Part shown: in pieces, positions 27,720 to 36,419 of the stretch | Position numbering within the stretch: position 1 is the first letter of the stretch | How the letters are laid out: each line of letters begins with the position of its first letter | Source of the DNA: an uncultured Flavobacteriaceae bacterium | Lineage (GTDB): Bacteria > Bacteroidota > Bacteroidia > Flavobacteriales > Flavobacteriaceae | Direction of reading: 5' to 3' | Length of the DNA stretch: 64,000 nt | Assembly (NCBI GenBank): GCA_947498845.1 | Contig: CANMLX010000002.1 | Coordinates: forward strand, 62,001 to 126,000 | Made by a program: the position numbers and the translations under genes | The notes under the pieces: generated by a model | Database searches by the model: none | Told to the model about the DNA's origin: nothing | Seen by the model: the letters and a program-made list of their open reading frames with translations, nothing else

Positions 27720-28187
27720 TTATAAATAGTAAAATAGTTCTTTTGATTCTTCTCCACCAATTTCAGCATGATGCAGTAGTGTTAATCCATGAGCCCCTTT
27801 TGAGAGAATGAGATTAGGATATTCTTCCAACATTGACTTAACCAAGGCCGTTTTTCCCAGCATTGTTAGAACAAATAAATTCACTCTAGCTCCTTTTTCA
27901 ATTAGGTAATTCGCTACTTCCTTATTGCCCTTGTGACCTGCACCTTCTATTGCCTCCTCAAAATCTCCATTTCCCCAATCGTGCTTGGTATAGATGAGAT
28001 TCGGGTAGTCATGAAGCATTTCTTTCACTTTGTTTAAATTGAAATGACCCGCAATTACAAACTCTTTCACTATTTTAGATTTCATAGGCTTAGGAGTCGG
28101 TTGACTCATGCCTAAAGCTAAGTTTGGGGCTAAACTTAGCCCCAAACTACCAACTATACAAGTATTGAAAAATGATTTTCTGTTCAT
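27720..28187 (-). CDS. Ankyrin-repeat protein with early stop
   Basis: 155 residues. N-terminal stretch NRKSFFNTCIVGSLGLSLAP is a signal-like segment of the kind seen in 'twin-arginine-like' substrate genes (one Arg-Lys only). Ankyrin-type repeats occupy about 40-150: FVIAGHFNLNKVKEMLHDYP, GNKEVANYLIEKGARVN, GLTLLHHAEIGG. The frame stops at ELFYYL; immediately after the TAA the same frame reads MKGLKKRQLKLR and a second stop at 27681, which resembles the usual C-terminus of this family, so a nonsense mutation probably removed the last 13 residues. Next to the 28196 gene on the same strand (8-base gap). Confidence 0.6.
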   Translation of the reverse strand: MNRKSFFNTCIVGSLGLSLAPNLALGMSQPTPKPMKSKIVKEFVIAGHFNLNKVKEMLHDYPNLIYTKHDWGNGDFEEAIEGAGHKGNKEVANYLIEKGARVNLFVLTMLGKTALVKSMLEEYPNLILSKGAHGLTLLHHAEIGGEESKELFYYL

Positions 28188-28195
28188 GATTTTAT

Positions 28196-28582
28196 TTAGT
28201 TTTTCATATTTTCAAGTACTTTTCTCCATTCTGAAGCATCATAGATTAAATGTGATTCTTGAATTTTACCATCTTCAACTCTAAACCATTCATTTCCTGT
28301 ATTAACTTCTAAACCTTTTATTGAAGAATTAAAAATGTAATTTACAGCTACCCAATTACCGTTTACTGCTAATCGTTTAATTTCTATACCCGTAAGTACT
28401 GATGCTAATTCTTTAGAGAGATTAATAAATTCAACTTTAGAGTTAATATTCTCCATTGGGTCGGTGAAATGGTAGTCGTCTGTTAATAATGCAAATGATT
28501 CTGCAATTTTAGATGGGTCATTAAAACCGCTTAAGAATTGTGTAACAATAGCTTCTTTTGTCATAATAGTTTGATTTTTCAT
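28196..28582 (-). CDS. SnoaL-like NTF2-fold protein
   Basis: 128 residues (122 if the second Met at 28564 is used, which gives MTKEAIVTQFLSGF). NTF2-like fold: helix then DDYHFTDPMENINSKVEF, the strand GIEIKRLAVNGNWVAVNYIF and the final segment DGKIQESHLIYD. Similar to limonene-epoxide-hydrolase-like and ketosteroid-isomerase-like proteins, but no diagnostic catalytic residues are evident. Upstream of the ankyrin gene in what looks like a three-gene unit with 28605-29432. Confidence 0.7.
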   Translation of the reverse strand: MKNQTIMTKEAIVTQFLSGFNDPSKIAESFALLTDDYHFTDPMENINSKVEFINLSKELASVLTGIEIKRLAVNGNWVAVNYIFNSSIKGLEVNTGNEWFRVEDGKIQESHLIYDASEWRKVLENMKN

Positions 28583-28604
28583 TTATTTACGTTTTTGAGG
28601 TTAA

Positions 28605-29432
28605 TTAATTTTCTATCATATTTTGCCAATTATCCAGTAGCTCCTTGCATACTTTTGTGAACTTATATTTCATTAAAGGATGTACAAGAATATTCTGTAT
28701 TGGCTTTTTGTATTCAAACTCGAATATCATAGTTATTTCATTTTCATTATTAGAAATCTCATCAACTATCCAAGTTCCCTTTAAAGTCTTTAATGGATAA
28801 GGGTAATCTGGTGCATGAGTGTTTACAACAAATGAATATTGCCTTTCTTCTTCCCAAAGCGTACAGGTTTCAGACCAAGTATCTTTACCGTGAGAGCAAG
28901 TACGCACCATTCCTTTTTTTTCTCCTGAAATCACTTTTGAGTCATCAATATTGGGTGCTACTTCGTGGTAATTGGCAACATCAGATATCACCTTCCAAAC
29001 TTTTTGCTTAGTACCTTTAACTTTTCTTTTAAACTTGAATGATTTTTGTCCTTTTTTGTTTCCTTCATCAATTCTTGCTAGTCCTTTGGCTTGACCTAAA
29101 CCAAGCAAAAACACGACTAAGGCAACAAGAGCTATAATTATATTACCCTCAGTAGAAATGTCAAAAGGATTCCATACGAGTAAAACAATACTGCCTATTA
29201 CCCAAAGTATATCTTGTATAATAATCCAAAGAATAGGTAAAGCCCTTTGTTTTTTAATTTCTATAATTATGGTTAGCGAAAAGAACAGTAGTAGTAAACC
29301 AAGTATGAAGAAAAAATTGCTTGGTTCTACCTTAAAAATTTGCTCTATTTTTTCTTGATAAACTAGTGATAATATTCCATTTAATGTTGAAAATAATGCA
29401 TTAGCCGTTAGGTACTTTTGTAATTTATTCAT
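28605..29432 (-). CDS. Four-helix membrane protein with C-terminal SRPBCC domain
   Basis: 275 residues from the Met at 29432, preferred over an upstream in-frame Met. Residues 1-120 contain four hydrophobic helices (for example FFFILGLLLLFFSLTIII and GNIIIALVALVVFLLGLGQA). Residues about 125-275 are an SRPBCC/polyketide-cyclase-type domain (VWKVISDVANYHEVAPNIDD, MVRTCSHGKDTWSETCTLWE). The fusion suggests a membrane-tethered lipid or hydrophobic ligand binder. Divergent from the AraC gene at 29522. Confidence 0.75.
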   Translation of the reverse strand: MNKLQKYLTANALFSTLNGILSLVYQEKIEQIFKVEPSNFFFILGLLLLFFSLTIIIEIKKQRALPILWIIIQDILWVIGSIVLLVWNPFDISTEGNIIIALVALVVFLLGLGQAKGLARIDEGNKKGQKSFKFKRKVKGTKQKVWKVISDVANYHEVAPNIDDSKVISGEKKGMVRTCSHGKDTWSETCTLWEEERQYSFVVNTHAPDYPYPLKTLKGTWIVDEISNNENEITMIFEFEYKKPIQNILVHPLMKYKFTKVCKELLDNWQNMIEN

Positions 29433-29521
29433 AATAATATCAATTATTTTATAGTGCAATATTATAACTAAAGAACATAGTTTTATTGATACTTTACGCC
29501 AATTTTTTGTATGTTTGAATT

Positions 29522-30484
29522 ATGAAGATTTTTGCACCTTATTTACAAAGCTTACTGGAATACGCAGAATACCAAGACATTGAATATGTTGTTTTAAAAG
29601 ATGTTTTAGAGCGTCCGGATTTAGATTTTAGTAATCCAGAGGAAATGATAAATGCCGAAGAGTATTTAGCAGTATTTGATAAGATAATTGAAGCTACAAA
29701 TAATGATTACTGTGGTTTAAATTTTGGGTGCTATCTTAATTTAGGTGCCTTAGGTTTGGTACTTGAAATCTCTTTAAATACTTCTAGTATTGAACAAGGT
29801 GTTTTTATACTTCAAAACTTCTTGAATAATAAGTTTCCTTTAGTTTCTGTTACAGTCGTTCAAGATTCGGAAAGCTATATTTTACAATTGGATAGTTCTG
29901 TTGAAGATTCAAAATTAAAGAGGCATCTTTTAGATATGGTGTTAAGTATTATATATAGAGAATTAAAGTTAATGCTACCACAACCTTTTACTCCTAAAAT
30001 TAGATTACCATTTAGTAAAAACAATCCTTATAAAGATGCTTTAAAAGCTAAGGTAATTTATAATACTAACCATCAAATAATACTACCATTAGCTATAGTT
30101 AACACAGAAATAAACAGAACTAAGATTAAGGAAATAGAGCTTCTATTACCAAAATTTATAGCTATGCTAAATGACAGTACTAAAGAGAAAAATGTTCTCT
30201 CAAACCAGATTCGCAATATGACTTTGAATATGTGCTCTCCAGAGATACCAAATTTTGAACAGGTACAAAAACAATTTCCATATAGTAAGCGTACTATGCA
30301 ACGCAAGTTAACAGATGAAGGCGTATCTTTTAGAGGTATAGTAAATGCCATAAAAGAAGAGCTTTCTAATTATCTAACTAATGAAAAACATTTAAAAACT
30401 AAGGATATTGCTCATATTTTAGGCTATTCAGAATCTAGTGCTTATTTACATGCAGTAAAAGCTTGGAAGGATAAACGTAATTAA
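29522..30484 (+). CDS. AraC-family regulator with N-terminal arabinose-type domain
   Basis: 320 residues. N-terminal domain (about 1-190) of the type found in OruR/ArgR-like activators (LNFGCYLNLGALGLVLEISL); C-terminal AraC DNA-binding part (about 225-320) with YSKRTMQRKLTDEGVSFRGI and TKDIAHILGYSESSAYLHAV. Divergent from the membrane SRPBCC gene and convergent with the SDR gene; likely regulates the 28605-27720 unit. Confidence 0.8.
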   Translation: MKIFAPYLQSLLEYAEYQDIEYVVLKDVLERPDLDFSNPEEMINAEEYLAVFDKIIEATNNDYCGLNFGCYLNLGALGLVLEISLNTSSIEQGVFILQNFLNNKFPLVSVTVVQDSESYILQLDSSVEDSKLKRHLLDMVLSIIYRELKLMLPQPFTPKIRLPFSKNNPYKDALKAKVIYNTNHQIILPLAIVNTEINRTKIKEIELLLPKFIAMLNDSTKEKNVLSNQIRNMTLNMCSPEIPNFEQVQKQFPYSKRTMQRKLTDEGVSFRGIVNAIKEELSNYLTNEKHLKTKDIAHILGYSESSAYLHAVKAWKDKRN

Positions 30485-30499
30485 TTATACACCCTTTAC

Positions 30500-31237
30500 T
30501 TATTCTCCATGAAATAAACCATAAAACATTTCAGCCAATTTCGAAGGGTCTTCTTTCCAAGCGTTTAACATGCCTAATCCCATTTCGTCAGGAACAATAT
30601 CTAATTCTTCCGCCTCAACCCTATTTAATATTATAGTAGCAATTTCGTCTGGAGCAGGCATTTCCCATTCGCTTCCCTTATTCATATCTGTATCTATTGC
30701 TCCTGGATTTACTGCATGTAATGTTACCCCTTTTTTAGCTAATTCTGTTCTTACTGAAAGTGTTACAGAATACAAAGCTGCTTTTGATGCTGAATAACGT
30801 GCAATTAATGGAAGAGGTGAATACGCAACTATAGAAACAATATTGACTATTTTTGAAGGTGCATTTCTCTCTAATATTGGTGCGAACGCTTTCATCATGT
30901 TTAAAGTGCCATAGTAGTTAATATCCATGTCATTTTCAAATGCATTAATATCACTTTCCAAAACATTACCTGGACTTAAAACTCCAGCATTATTGATAAG
31001 TACTTCAACATCTGTTGTTTTTTCAGCTATCTTCAAAATTTGTTCGTTATTAGTAATATCTAATTCCAAACTCACTACTCTTTCATCTCCAAAATTTGGC
31101 ATTTTACTTAAGTCTCGGCAAGTAGCATAAATCTTTTTTGCTCCTTTTTCTAATGACGATTTTACGAGTGATTTTCCAATTCCTCTATTGGCTCCTGTAA
31201 TAAGTATTACTTTGCTTTTTAATGTTTGCATTTGCAT
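30500..31237 (-). CDS. Short-chain dehydrogenase/reductase
   Basis: 245 residues. Classical SDR: cofactor motif TGANRGIG (about 14-21), NNAG at about 86-89, catalytic region IVSIVAYSPLPLIARYSASK with Tyr and Lys in YSASK, and a NPGAIDT loop. The presence of Arg after TGAN suggests NADP(H) preference. Substrate unknown; ketone, aldehyde or quinone reduction is plausible given the neighbourhood. Transcribed alone, convergent with 29522-30484. Confidence 0.85.
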   Translation of the reverse strand: MQMQTLKSKVILITGANRGIGKSLVKSSLEKGAKKIYATCRDLSKMPNFGDERVVSLELDITNNEQILKIAEKTTDVEVLINNAGVLSPGNVLESDINAFENDMDINYYGTLNMMKAFAPILERNAPSKIVNIVSIVAYSPLPLIARYSASKAALYSVTLSVRTELAKKGVTLHAVNPGAIDTDMNKGSEWEMPAPDEIATIILNRVEAEELDIVPDEMGLGMLNAWKEDPSKLAEMFYGLFHGE

Positions 31238-31318
31238 ATTGTTTTAATTTACAATGCAAAGTTACCTTGGTAAATAAGGCAATAAAACCCGAAACTTGCG
31301 GTGTTTAATTTAGGTGTT

Positions 31319-32161
31319 TTATAAACTAAGCTTAGATGCTTCCCAACCAATAATTGCAGTTTTTCTAGTTGTTCCCCACATATACCCACCAAATACTCCA
31401 GTAGACTGGATAACTCTATGACAAGGAATTAAAAAAGCAATAGGATTATTTCCAATTGCGGTTCCTACAGCTCTAGAAGCTTTAGGGTTCTCAATAGCTT
31501 TTGCTATACTTCCGTAAGTGGTTAAATTTCCAGTTGGAATTTTTAAAAGTGCCTCCCATACTTTTAATTGAAAATCTGTTCCTTTTAAATGTAATTTTAT
31601 TTTGTTTATGTTGCTCCAATCTTGTGTATAAATACGTAAAGCATTTTTTTGAATTTCATCTGTTTGCTGCATAAAATTAGCTTTCTCAAAACGTTTTTGT
31701 AATTCTAAAAAAGCTACTTGTTCGTTATCTGAAAACCCCATATAGCAAATACCTTTGTGTGTAGAGGCAACTAAAATTTTACCAAACCTACTATTTGAAA
31801 AACTAAAATTTATAGTTAATTTTTCTCCCTTGTTTTTGTATTCTCCGGGGGTCATCCCTTCTATATTCACAAATAAATCGTGTAACCTACTTGTTCCAGA
31901 AAGTCCCGTTTCTAATGCTGTTTCAAATAGTGATGTTTGAGAATTGCTCAGTATTTTTTTTGCATGCTGAACACTTACAAATTGCAAGAATTTTTTAGGA
32001 CTAACACCAGCCCAATTAGTAAAAAGCCTTTGGAAGTGAAAAGGACTTAAATTTATTTTTTTAGCAATTTCATCAAGAGTAGGTTGCTCCGCAAACCGCT
32101 GTTCTATGTATTCTATTGCTTCTGCTATTCGTGCATAATCAATAGATGCTTGGTTTTCCAT
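31319..32161 (-). CDS. Ada-like protein: AraC domain fused to O6-alkylguanine-DNA alkyltransferase
   Basis: 280 residues from the Met at 32161. N-terminal AraC helix-turn-helix (about 10-110; LDEIAKKINLSPFHFQRLF), no N-terminal Cys4 zinc domain, then the alkyltransferase domain (about 185-275) with the PCHR motif whose Cys247 accepts the alkyl group from O6-methylguanine or O4-methylthymine. It repairs DNA directly in the cytoplasm. Without the methyl-phosphotriester domain it cannot be switched on like E. coli Ada. Another alkylation repair protein, AlkC, is encoded at 51884. Confidence 0.9.
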   Translation of the reverse strand: MENQASIDYARIAEAIEYIEQRFAEQPTLDEIAKKINLSPFHFQRLFTNWAGVSPKKFLQFVSVQHAKKILSNSQTSLFETALETGLSGTSRLHDLFVNIEGMTPGEYKNKGEKLTINFSFSNSRFGKILVASTHKGICYMGFSDNEQVAFLELQKRFEKANFMQQTDEIQKNALRIYTQDWSNINKIKLHLKGTDFQLKVWEALLKIPTGNLTTYGSIAKAIENPKASRAVGTAIGNNPIAFLIPCHRVIQSTGVFGGYMWGTTRKTAIIGWEASKLSL

Positions 32162-32225
32162 TAAAATTAGTTTCAATTGCAGCAAAAATATTTTTATTTT
32201 AACTTTTATAAAACCCGAAACTTGC

Positions 32226-32972
32226 TTAATCTTTTGAGTACCATTTTAATGCATTTTGGTATACTATTTTTTTTTGAGCTTCATCAGAAAAATTATCTTT
32301 AATCCTTTGCAAATGTTCAAATGAAAAAGGTGTTTTAGCTCGTGTTGATGGTAAGTCTGTACCAAACATTAAAGCATCTGGGTTGATGGAATAAATTTTC
32401 TTCATTGCAGTAATTGGATTAAAATCTAACCGCCCGAACCCAGTCGCTTTTATTTTTACACCTTTATCTGCCCAGTAATACAAATCATTAAGCCCATCTT
32501 TTGAAAGTCCAAGGTGGTCAATCGAAAATATCGGAATTTGTCCAAGGATTGTTTTCAGTTCCTTTAAGTTCTTGCTATCTACATATAGCTCTGTATGCCA
32601 ACCATAGGTGTCGAATAATTTATTTGATAATTTTACTAAATTTTTTAAGCGCTCCGAGCCTCCTCTTTTAAGATTGAATCTAACCGCTCGAATATTTGAT
32701 TGATTCAGCTTTTCCAACTCTTTACTTTCCATTGTAATTGGAATATTGGCAACACCAAAATAGTTTTCTCCAAATACTTTCAAAGCGTCTAATAAGTAGT
32801 TTTGGTCAAATTTTTGAAATGACCCTGAAACTATAGCACCACCAGAAATTCCATAACCTTCAGTTTTCTCTTTATAGTTTTTAACGGTGAAATCTGGCGG
32901 TAAATAACCATTATTTTCAACGAGAGGAAAATTGGGATTGATAATGTGAAAATGAGCATCAAATATTTTCAT
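32226..32972 (-). CDS. Amidohydrolase-family protein (amidohydrolase 2)
   Basis: 248 residues. Starts MKIFDAHFHI with metal-ligand His7 and His9, later FSIDHLGLSK (His) and MFGTDLPSTR (Asp), the conserved metal-site pattern of the TIM-barrel amidohydrolases related to 2-pyrone-4,6-dicarboxylate lactonase and ACMSD. These enzymes hydrolyse lactones or decarboxylate aromatic ring-cleavage products; substrate here unknown. 21 bases from the stop of the RsgA paralog upstream on the same strand, so cotranscription is likely and the operator at 34079 would control it too. Confidence 0.8.
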   Translation of the reverse strand: MKIFDAHFHIINPNFPLVENNGYLPPDFTVKNYKEKTEGYGISGGAIVSGSFQKFDQNYLLDALKVFGENYFGVANIPITMESKELEKLNQSNIRAVRFNLKRGGSERLKNLVKLSNKLFDTYGWHTELYVDSKNLKELKTILGQIPIFSIDHLGLSKDGLNDLYYWADKGVKIKATGFGRLDFNPITAMKKIYSINPDALMFGTDLPSTRAKTPFSFEHLQRIKDNFSDEAQKKIVYQNALKWYSKD

Positions 32973-32993
32973 TTATTATTTTAATTCTTCTAA

Positions 32994-34061
32994 TTAATAC
33001 TTATTGTTTCTTCTCTGCTTCTGAATATTCTTAATCATTTTCCCTAAATTCTTGTCCTTCTTTTTTCTATCTATTTGATTAGATTCAAAATGTGTTTTTT
33101 CTTTTTCCATTTTCTGAAAATTGGTATAAGATTCTTCATCAATCTCTCCATTTTCGACAGCTTCAAGGATAGCGCATCCCTTTTCATGCATATGAGTACA
33201 ATCTTTGAATCTACAGTCTTTAGAATAGTCAAGGATAGATTCAAAAGTGATTTCTAATCCATCAGCCGTATCTGCAATTCCAATTTCTCGCATCCCTGGA
33301 TTATCTATCATGATTCCCCCTTGATTCAATACAATTAATTCGCGGTGGCTCGTAGTGTGTTTCCCTTTATTTACACTAGAACTTATCTCACTTGTTTTCA
33401 TTAAGAATTCACCTGAAAGCCCATTAAGAAGTGTCGATTTCCCAACCCCAGAAGACCCCAATAAACAATATGTTTTTCCTTTCTGTATTATAGCTAACAA
33501 CTCTTGATATTTTTCTGTACTTTGGTTACTAATACTTAATATTGGAACGTCTTTTATGCGATGATTAATTTGAGCTTCTATAGCGTCCAATTCAGATTTA
33601 TTTATTAAATCTATTTTACTCAAAACTATTATAGGGTTAACATTAGAGGCATTACAAATAGTTAAATACCTTTCTAATCTGTTTAAATTAAAATCTCTGT
33701 CAACTGCTTGAACAATTAAGCCGAAATTCACATTAGTTGCTATAATTTGTACTTGGCCAGATTTTCCAACAGCTTTTCTTTCAATTATAGATTTTCGAGG
33801 ATAAATAGCATGTATTAATGCTTTGTTAGCATCATAACTAGAAAAAGCTACCCAATCTCCAACTGCAGGGAAGTCGTATCTACTTTCTGCCGTAAATCTT
33901 AAATTACCTATAAGTTCTGAATCAAATTCGTTTTCTGGTGTCTTTACTATATACCTTTCTTTATGTTCTAAAATGACTCTGCCTACTTCAAATGACTCTA
34001 AATTCTGATTTTTTCTATACTTTTCTAGAGTGTCATTATACCCTAATACTTCCATTTTCAT
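32994..34061 (-). CDS. rsgA: RsgA-type circularly permuted GTPase (accessory paralog)
   Basis: 355 residues. OB-fold segment (about 20-100), then the permuted GTPase order typical of RsgA/YloQ: G4-like VLSKIDL (about 157), G1 GSSGVGKST (about 206-214), a PGMRE-type loop (about 258), then the zinc knuckle CRFKDCTHMHEKGC (about 289-302). RsgA matures the 30S ribosomal subunit by GTP hydrolysis. This protein is longer than the about 315-residue housekeeping RsgA of the group, so it is probably a second, accessory copy. Its promoter carries the CTTG-N7-CAAG repeat found at the HxlR cassette, which suggests condition-dependent expression. Confidence 0.85.
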   Translation of the reverse strand: MKMEVLGYNDTLEKYRKNQNLESFEVGRVILEHKERYIVKTPENEFDSELIGNLRFTAESRYDFPAVGDWVAFSSYDANKALIHAIYPRKSIIERKAVGKSGQVQIIATNVNFGLIVQAVDRDFNLNRLERYLTICNASNVNPIIVLSKIDLINKSELDAIEAQINHRIKDVPILSISNQSTEKYQELLAIIQKGKTYCLLGSSGVGKSTLLNGLSGEFLMKTSEISSSVNKGKHTTSHRELIVLNQGGIMIDNPGMREIGIADTADGLEITFESILDYSKDCRFKDCTHMHEKGCAILEAVENGEIDEESYTNFQKMEKEKTHFESNQIDRKKKDKNLGKMIKNIQKQRRNNKY

Positions 34062-34078
34062 TTACTTATTAAATTTAG

Positions 34079-34093
34079 CTTGCAAAAAACAAG
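34079..34093. promoter_or_regulatory. CTTG-N7-CAAG operator upstream of the rsgA paralog
   Basis: CTTG, CAAAAAA, CAAG, 17 bases upstream of the rsgA-like start; with flanks it reads CTTGCAAAAAACAAGTG, identical over 17 bases to the site in front of the HxlR gene at 24694. The gap 34094-34257 holds nothing else clear except a weak 7-base inverted repeat at 34211-34241. Confidence 0.65.
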
Positions 34094-34257
34094 TGTTCAA
34101 ATATATTAATTTTTAAAGAGATTTAACTAACTCATTATACAGAAATAAATTTTGGTGAATTGGCGAGCGATATTAGGGCAACTAAAAACGTTATTAATCT
34201 ATTTTTATTAGGTACAAATCAATTTTATAATGACTTGTACCCAATGAAAATCAATCT

Positions 34258-34797
34258 TTAATCTCTAATCGGTAACATATTAGAAGTGTCTACAGGAAAA
34301 CTATCATATTTGTTGTACAGTTTCAAATATTTATCTGGGTTTATAGTTTCCTCGCTGAGTGTTTCATTTAAACCTCTAAAGAAATTTTCTCTTTTTTGCG
34401 AAGGATTAAATAGTAATGTAAGTATAACTTCTTCATCTGTGTCATTTAAGAATCCATGAGGTGTCATGCGAGGTGCATAAGCTACTGTTCCTGGACCTGC
34501 CAAATGTTTTTCTCCTTTTGTTCCTGTAAGAATAGTGAGTGTGCCTTTGTTTACAATAAATGTTTCATCCATGAATCTGTGATAATGAAGTTTCGCTCCT
34601 ATAGCTTTTGGAGCTAGTACAATTTCATAAACACCTAGTTGGTCATTAGACATTTCACTCGTTATTTTGAAAGTGAATTGAATACCGTTAATATTAAAGG
34701 ATTCACCTTCATTTGGTTTGACCAATACCGCTTTATTTTCTAATGTATCATTAAAAAAATCTTCATCTTTTTTAATAATTATTTCTTTAGTATTCAT
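34258..34797 (-). CDS. Cupin-domain protein
   Basis: 179 residues. Conserved cupin barrel: motif 1 around AKLHYHRFMDETFIVNKGTL (His-X-His, Glu) and motif 2 PGTVAYAPRMTPHGFLN. Metal-binding dioxygenase- or isomerase-like family, substrate unknown. Its start overlaps the end of the azoreductase gene by 11 bases, so the two are cotranscribed under the ECF-type promoter at 35445-35472. Confidence 0.8.
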   Translation of the reverse strand: MNTKEIIIKKDEDFFNDTLENKAVLVKPNEGESFNINGIQFTFKITSEMSNDQLGVYEIVLAPKAIGAKLHYHRFMDETFIVNKGTLTILTGTKGEKHLAGPGTVAYAPRMTPHGFLNDTDEEVILTLLFNPSQKRENFFRGLNETLSEETINPDKYLKLYNKYDSFPVDTSNMLPIRD

Positions 34798-35416
34798 AAT
34801 TGTTAGTTTTAAAATATTCTGATATCTGTTCCTTTATAAGTTTTTCGTTTTTCACTAAAGTATGCTTATTACTTGTTCCTTCTAATGAGAGTAAATTAAT
34901 GTTATCTATACCAAGAGTATTGAAAACAGCTTGTATATGAGGCACTTGAAAATCATTTTTTTCCATAGAGGTACCTTTATAACTTCCACCTTTTGCAGTA
35001 ACCAAATGGGTAGCTTTTGTCTTTAACAAACCTGAATAGCTACCATCTTCATTTACTTTAAAAGTGTGTCCAACCCGAACTATATGGTCTAAATAGGCTT
35101 TAAGGTTTGAAGCGGTTCCAAAATTATAGAGTGGGCTACTGATAATGATTTCATCTGCGTTCTTTAATTCTGTAACAAGCATATCTGATAATACAATAGC
35201 CTTTGACTCTTTTGGTGTTAGTTTATTTTTTGGAGTATAAAAACCTTTTATGGTTTCATCTGATATGTGAGGAATTTGATTTTTAACTAAATCCCTATAA
35301 ATTACTTTTCCGTCTGGATAAGAGTTTTTCCAAAGGTGTTCAAAGTAGTCAGTAATCTCTCTAGAATGCGACCCATTTATTCTAGGGCTACAATCTATTC
35401 TTAATAATTTTTTCAT
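34787..35416 (-). CDS. azoR: FMN-dependent NADH-azoreductase / quinone reductase
   Basis: 209 residues. Flavodoxin-like fold: phosphate-binding loop IDCSPRINGSHSREIT (about 6-21), then PLYNFGTASNLKAYLDHIVR and TAKGGSYKG, the FMN-contacting signature of AzoR. Two-electron reduction of quinones and azo compounds in the cytoplasm protects against electrophile stress. In Bacillus, azoR1 is controlled by the HxlR-type YodB; here the gene shares a 17-base promoter element with the neighbouring ECF sigma gene. First gene of the azoR-cupin pair. Confidence 0.88.
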   Translation of the reverse strand: MKKLLRIDCSPRINGSHSREITDYFEHLWKNSYPDGKVIYRDLVKNQIPHISDETIKGFYTPKNKLTPKESKAIVLSDMLVTELKNADEIIISSPLYNFGTASNLKAYLDHIVRVGHTFKVNEDGSYSGLLKTKATHLVTAKGGSYKGTSMEKNDFQVPHIQAVFNTLGIDNINLLSLEGTSNKHTLVKNEKLIKEQISEYFKTNNYEY

Positions 35417-35444
35417 GTTTCTTTTGATTTATCCTATTACTCAT

Positions 35445-35472
35445 ATGACAAATCAGAAGAAAAAAACGTGAC
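35445..35472 (-). promoter_or_regulatory. ECF41-like promoter of azoR-cupin
   Basis: On the minus strand GTCACGTTTTTTTCTTC followed, 17 bases after GTCACG, by GTCAT, 29 bases upstream of the azoR start. The first 17 bases are identical to those upstream of the sigma factor gene (36431-36447). Close to the TGTCACA / CGTC pattern known for ECF41 promoters. Confidence 0.6.
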
Positions 35473-35507
35473 TTTATTTTAGAGATTTTTAAAATATTGA
35501 TTTTAAA

Positions 35508-36380
35508 TTAGCTTATAAGCTGTGCAATGTTTTTAAGCTTTTTAGAGTCTAAAACAGAACTTATTTTGTTTATTTTTTGTTTTGCATTAATCGAAAATAT
35601 TTGACAAGCAGAAAGTAGACCATCATTGAAATACAAGATTGCAGGTTGATGGTTAACTTCAACAAACTTAATATCTTGTTGGCTCTGGAATTTTTCATAA
35701 GCCATAATAAGTAACTCAATGCATTCTTCTTTTCCAGTAGAGAAGTTCTTCAGAACTTTAATTTCATCTCCCCCATCAGCAACTACAGCAATATCATTAG
35801 TAAAAAGATTTTCTAACCCTCTTATATCTCTATTACGAATTGCAGAAATGTAGCTTTCTAAATACTCATTGGTCTTCTTATCACTAAATATTTTTTTTGA
35901 TGGATTTGAATCCTTCAACTTTAACTTAGCTCTACTTAATAGTTTCCTTGAATTCTCCGTTGTGCTAGAAAGAACTTCGGCTATATCTTTGTGAGAGTAA
36001 TTAAATGCTTCTTTTAAAATAAATACAGCTCGCTCTTTCACGTTTAATTCTTCAAGTAGAATTAATAATGAGTATGAAACAATGTCTTTCATGTTTATTT
36101 CATTATCGGCAGTATCAGTCGCAATTGGTTCAGGAAGCGTAATAGCATTAGATATAAATTTTTTCTTCCTGTTTTTCTTATTTATAGAGGTATTTATTAC
36201 AGACTTTATTAAATAAGCTTTGGGATTTTCTATTTCATTTTTTGAACTTGAAATGAAATTATTTAATGTGTCTTGTATTGCATCTTTTGCATCATCAGTT
36301 GACCCCAATATGTTATATGCAAAGGGAAACAGTACATCTTGATATTTATTAAAATCGAACATTTCTTGATAATTATTCAT
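35508..36380 (-). CDS. ECF41-like (SigJ-type) RNA polymerase sigma factor
   Basis: 290 residues. Sigma region 2 (about 10-75; FAYNILGSTDDAKDAIQDT), region 4 (about 115-165; VKERAVFILKEAFNYSHKDI), then a C-terminal SnoaL-like domain (about 180-285) with the ADGGDE segment corresponding to the DGGG motif of ECF41 sigma factors, which modulates activity without an anti-sigma factor. No anti-sigma gene is adjacent. The same promoter element stands upstream of this gene and of azoR, so it probably autoregulates and drives azoR-cupin. Confidence 0.85.
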   Translation of the reverse strand: MNNYQEMFDFNKYQDVLFPFAYNILGSTDDAKDAIQDTLNNFISSSKNEIENPKAYLIKSVINTSINKKNRKKKFISNAITLPEPIATDTADNEINMKDIVSYSLLILLEELNVKERAVFILKEAFNYSHKDIAEVLSSTTENSRKLLSRAKLKLKDSNPSKKIFSDKKTNEYLESYISAIRNRDIRGLENLFTNDIAVVADGGDEIKVLKNFSTGKEECIELLIMAYEKFQSQQDIKFVEVNHQPAILYFNDGLLSACQIFSINAKQKINKISSVLDSKKLKNIAQLIS

Positions 36381-36419
36381 CCGTTTAACTCTTCATTTTA
36401 GAATTTGTTAGTTATTATA

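Noticed and set aside
34211-34241. GGTACAA and TTGTACC inverted repeat as terminator of the cupin gene
   Set aside because: Only seven base pairs, a 17-base loop and no T-tract; too weak to call.
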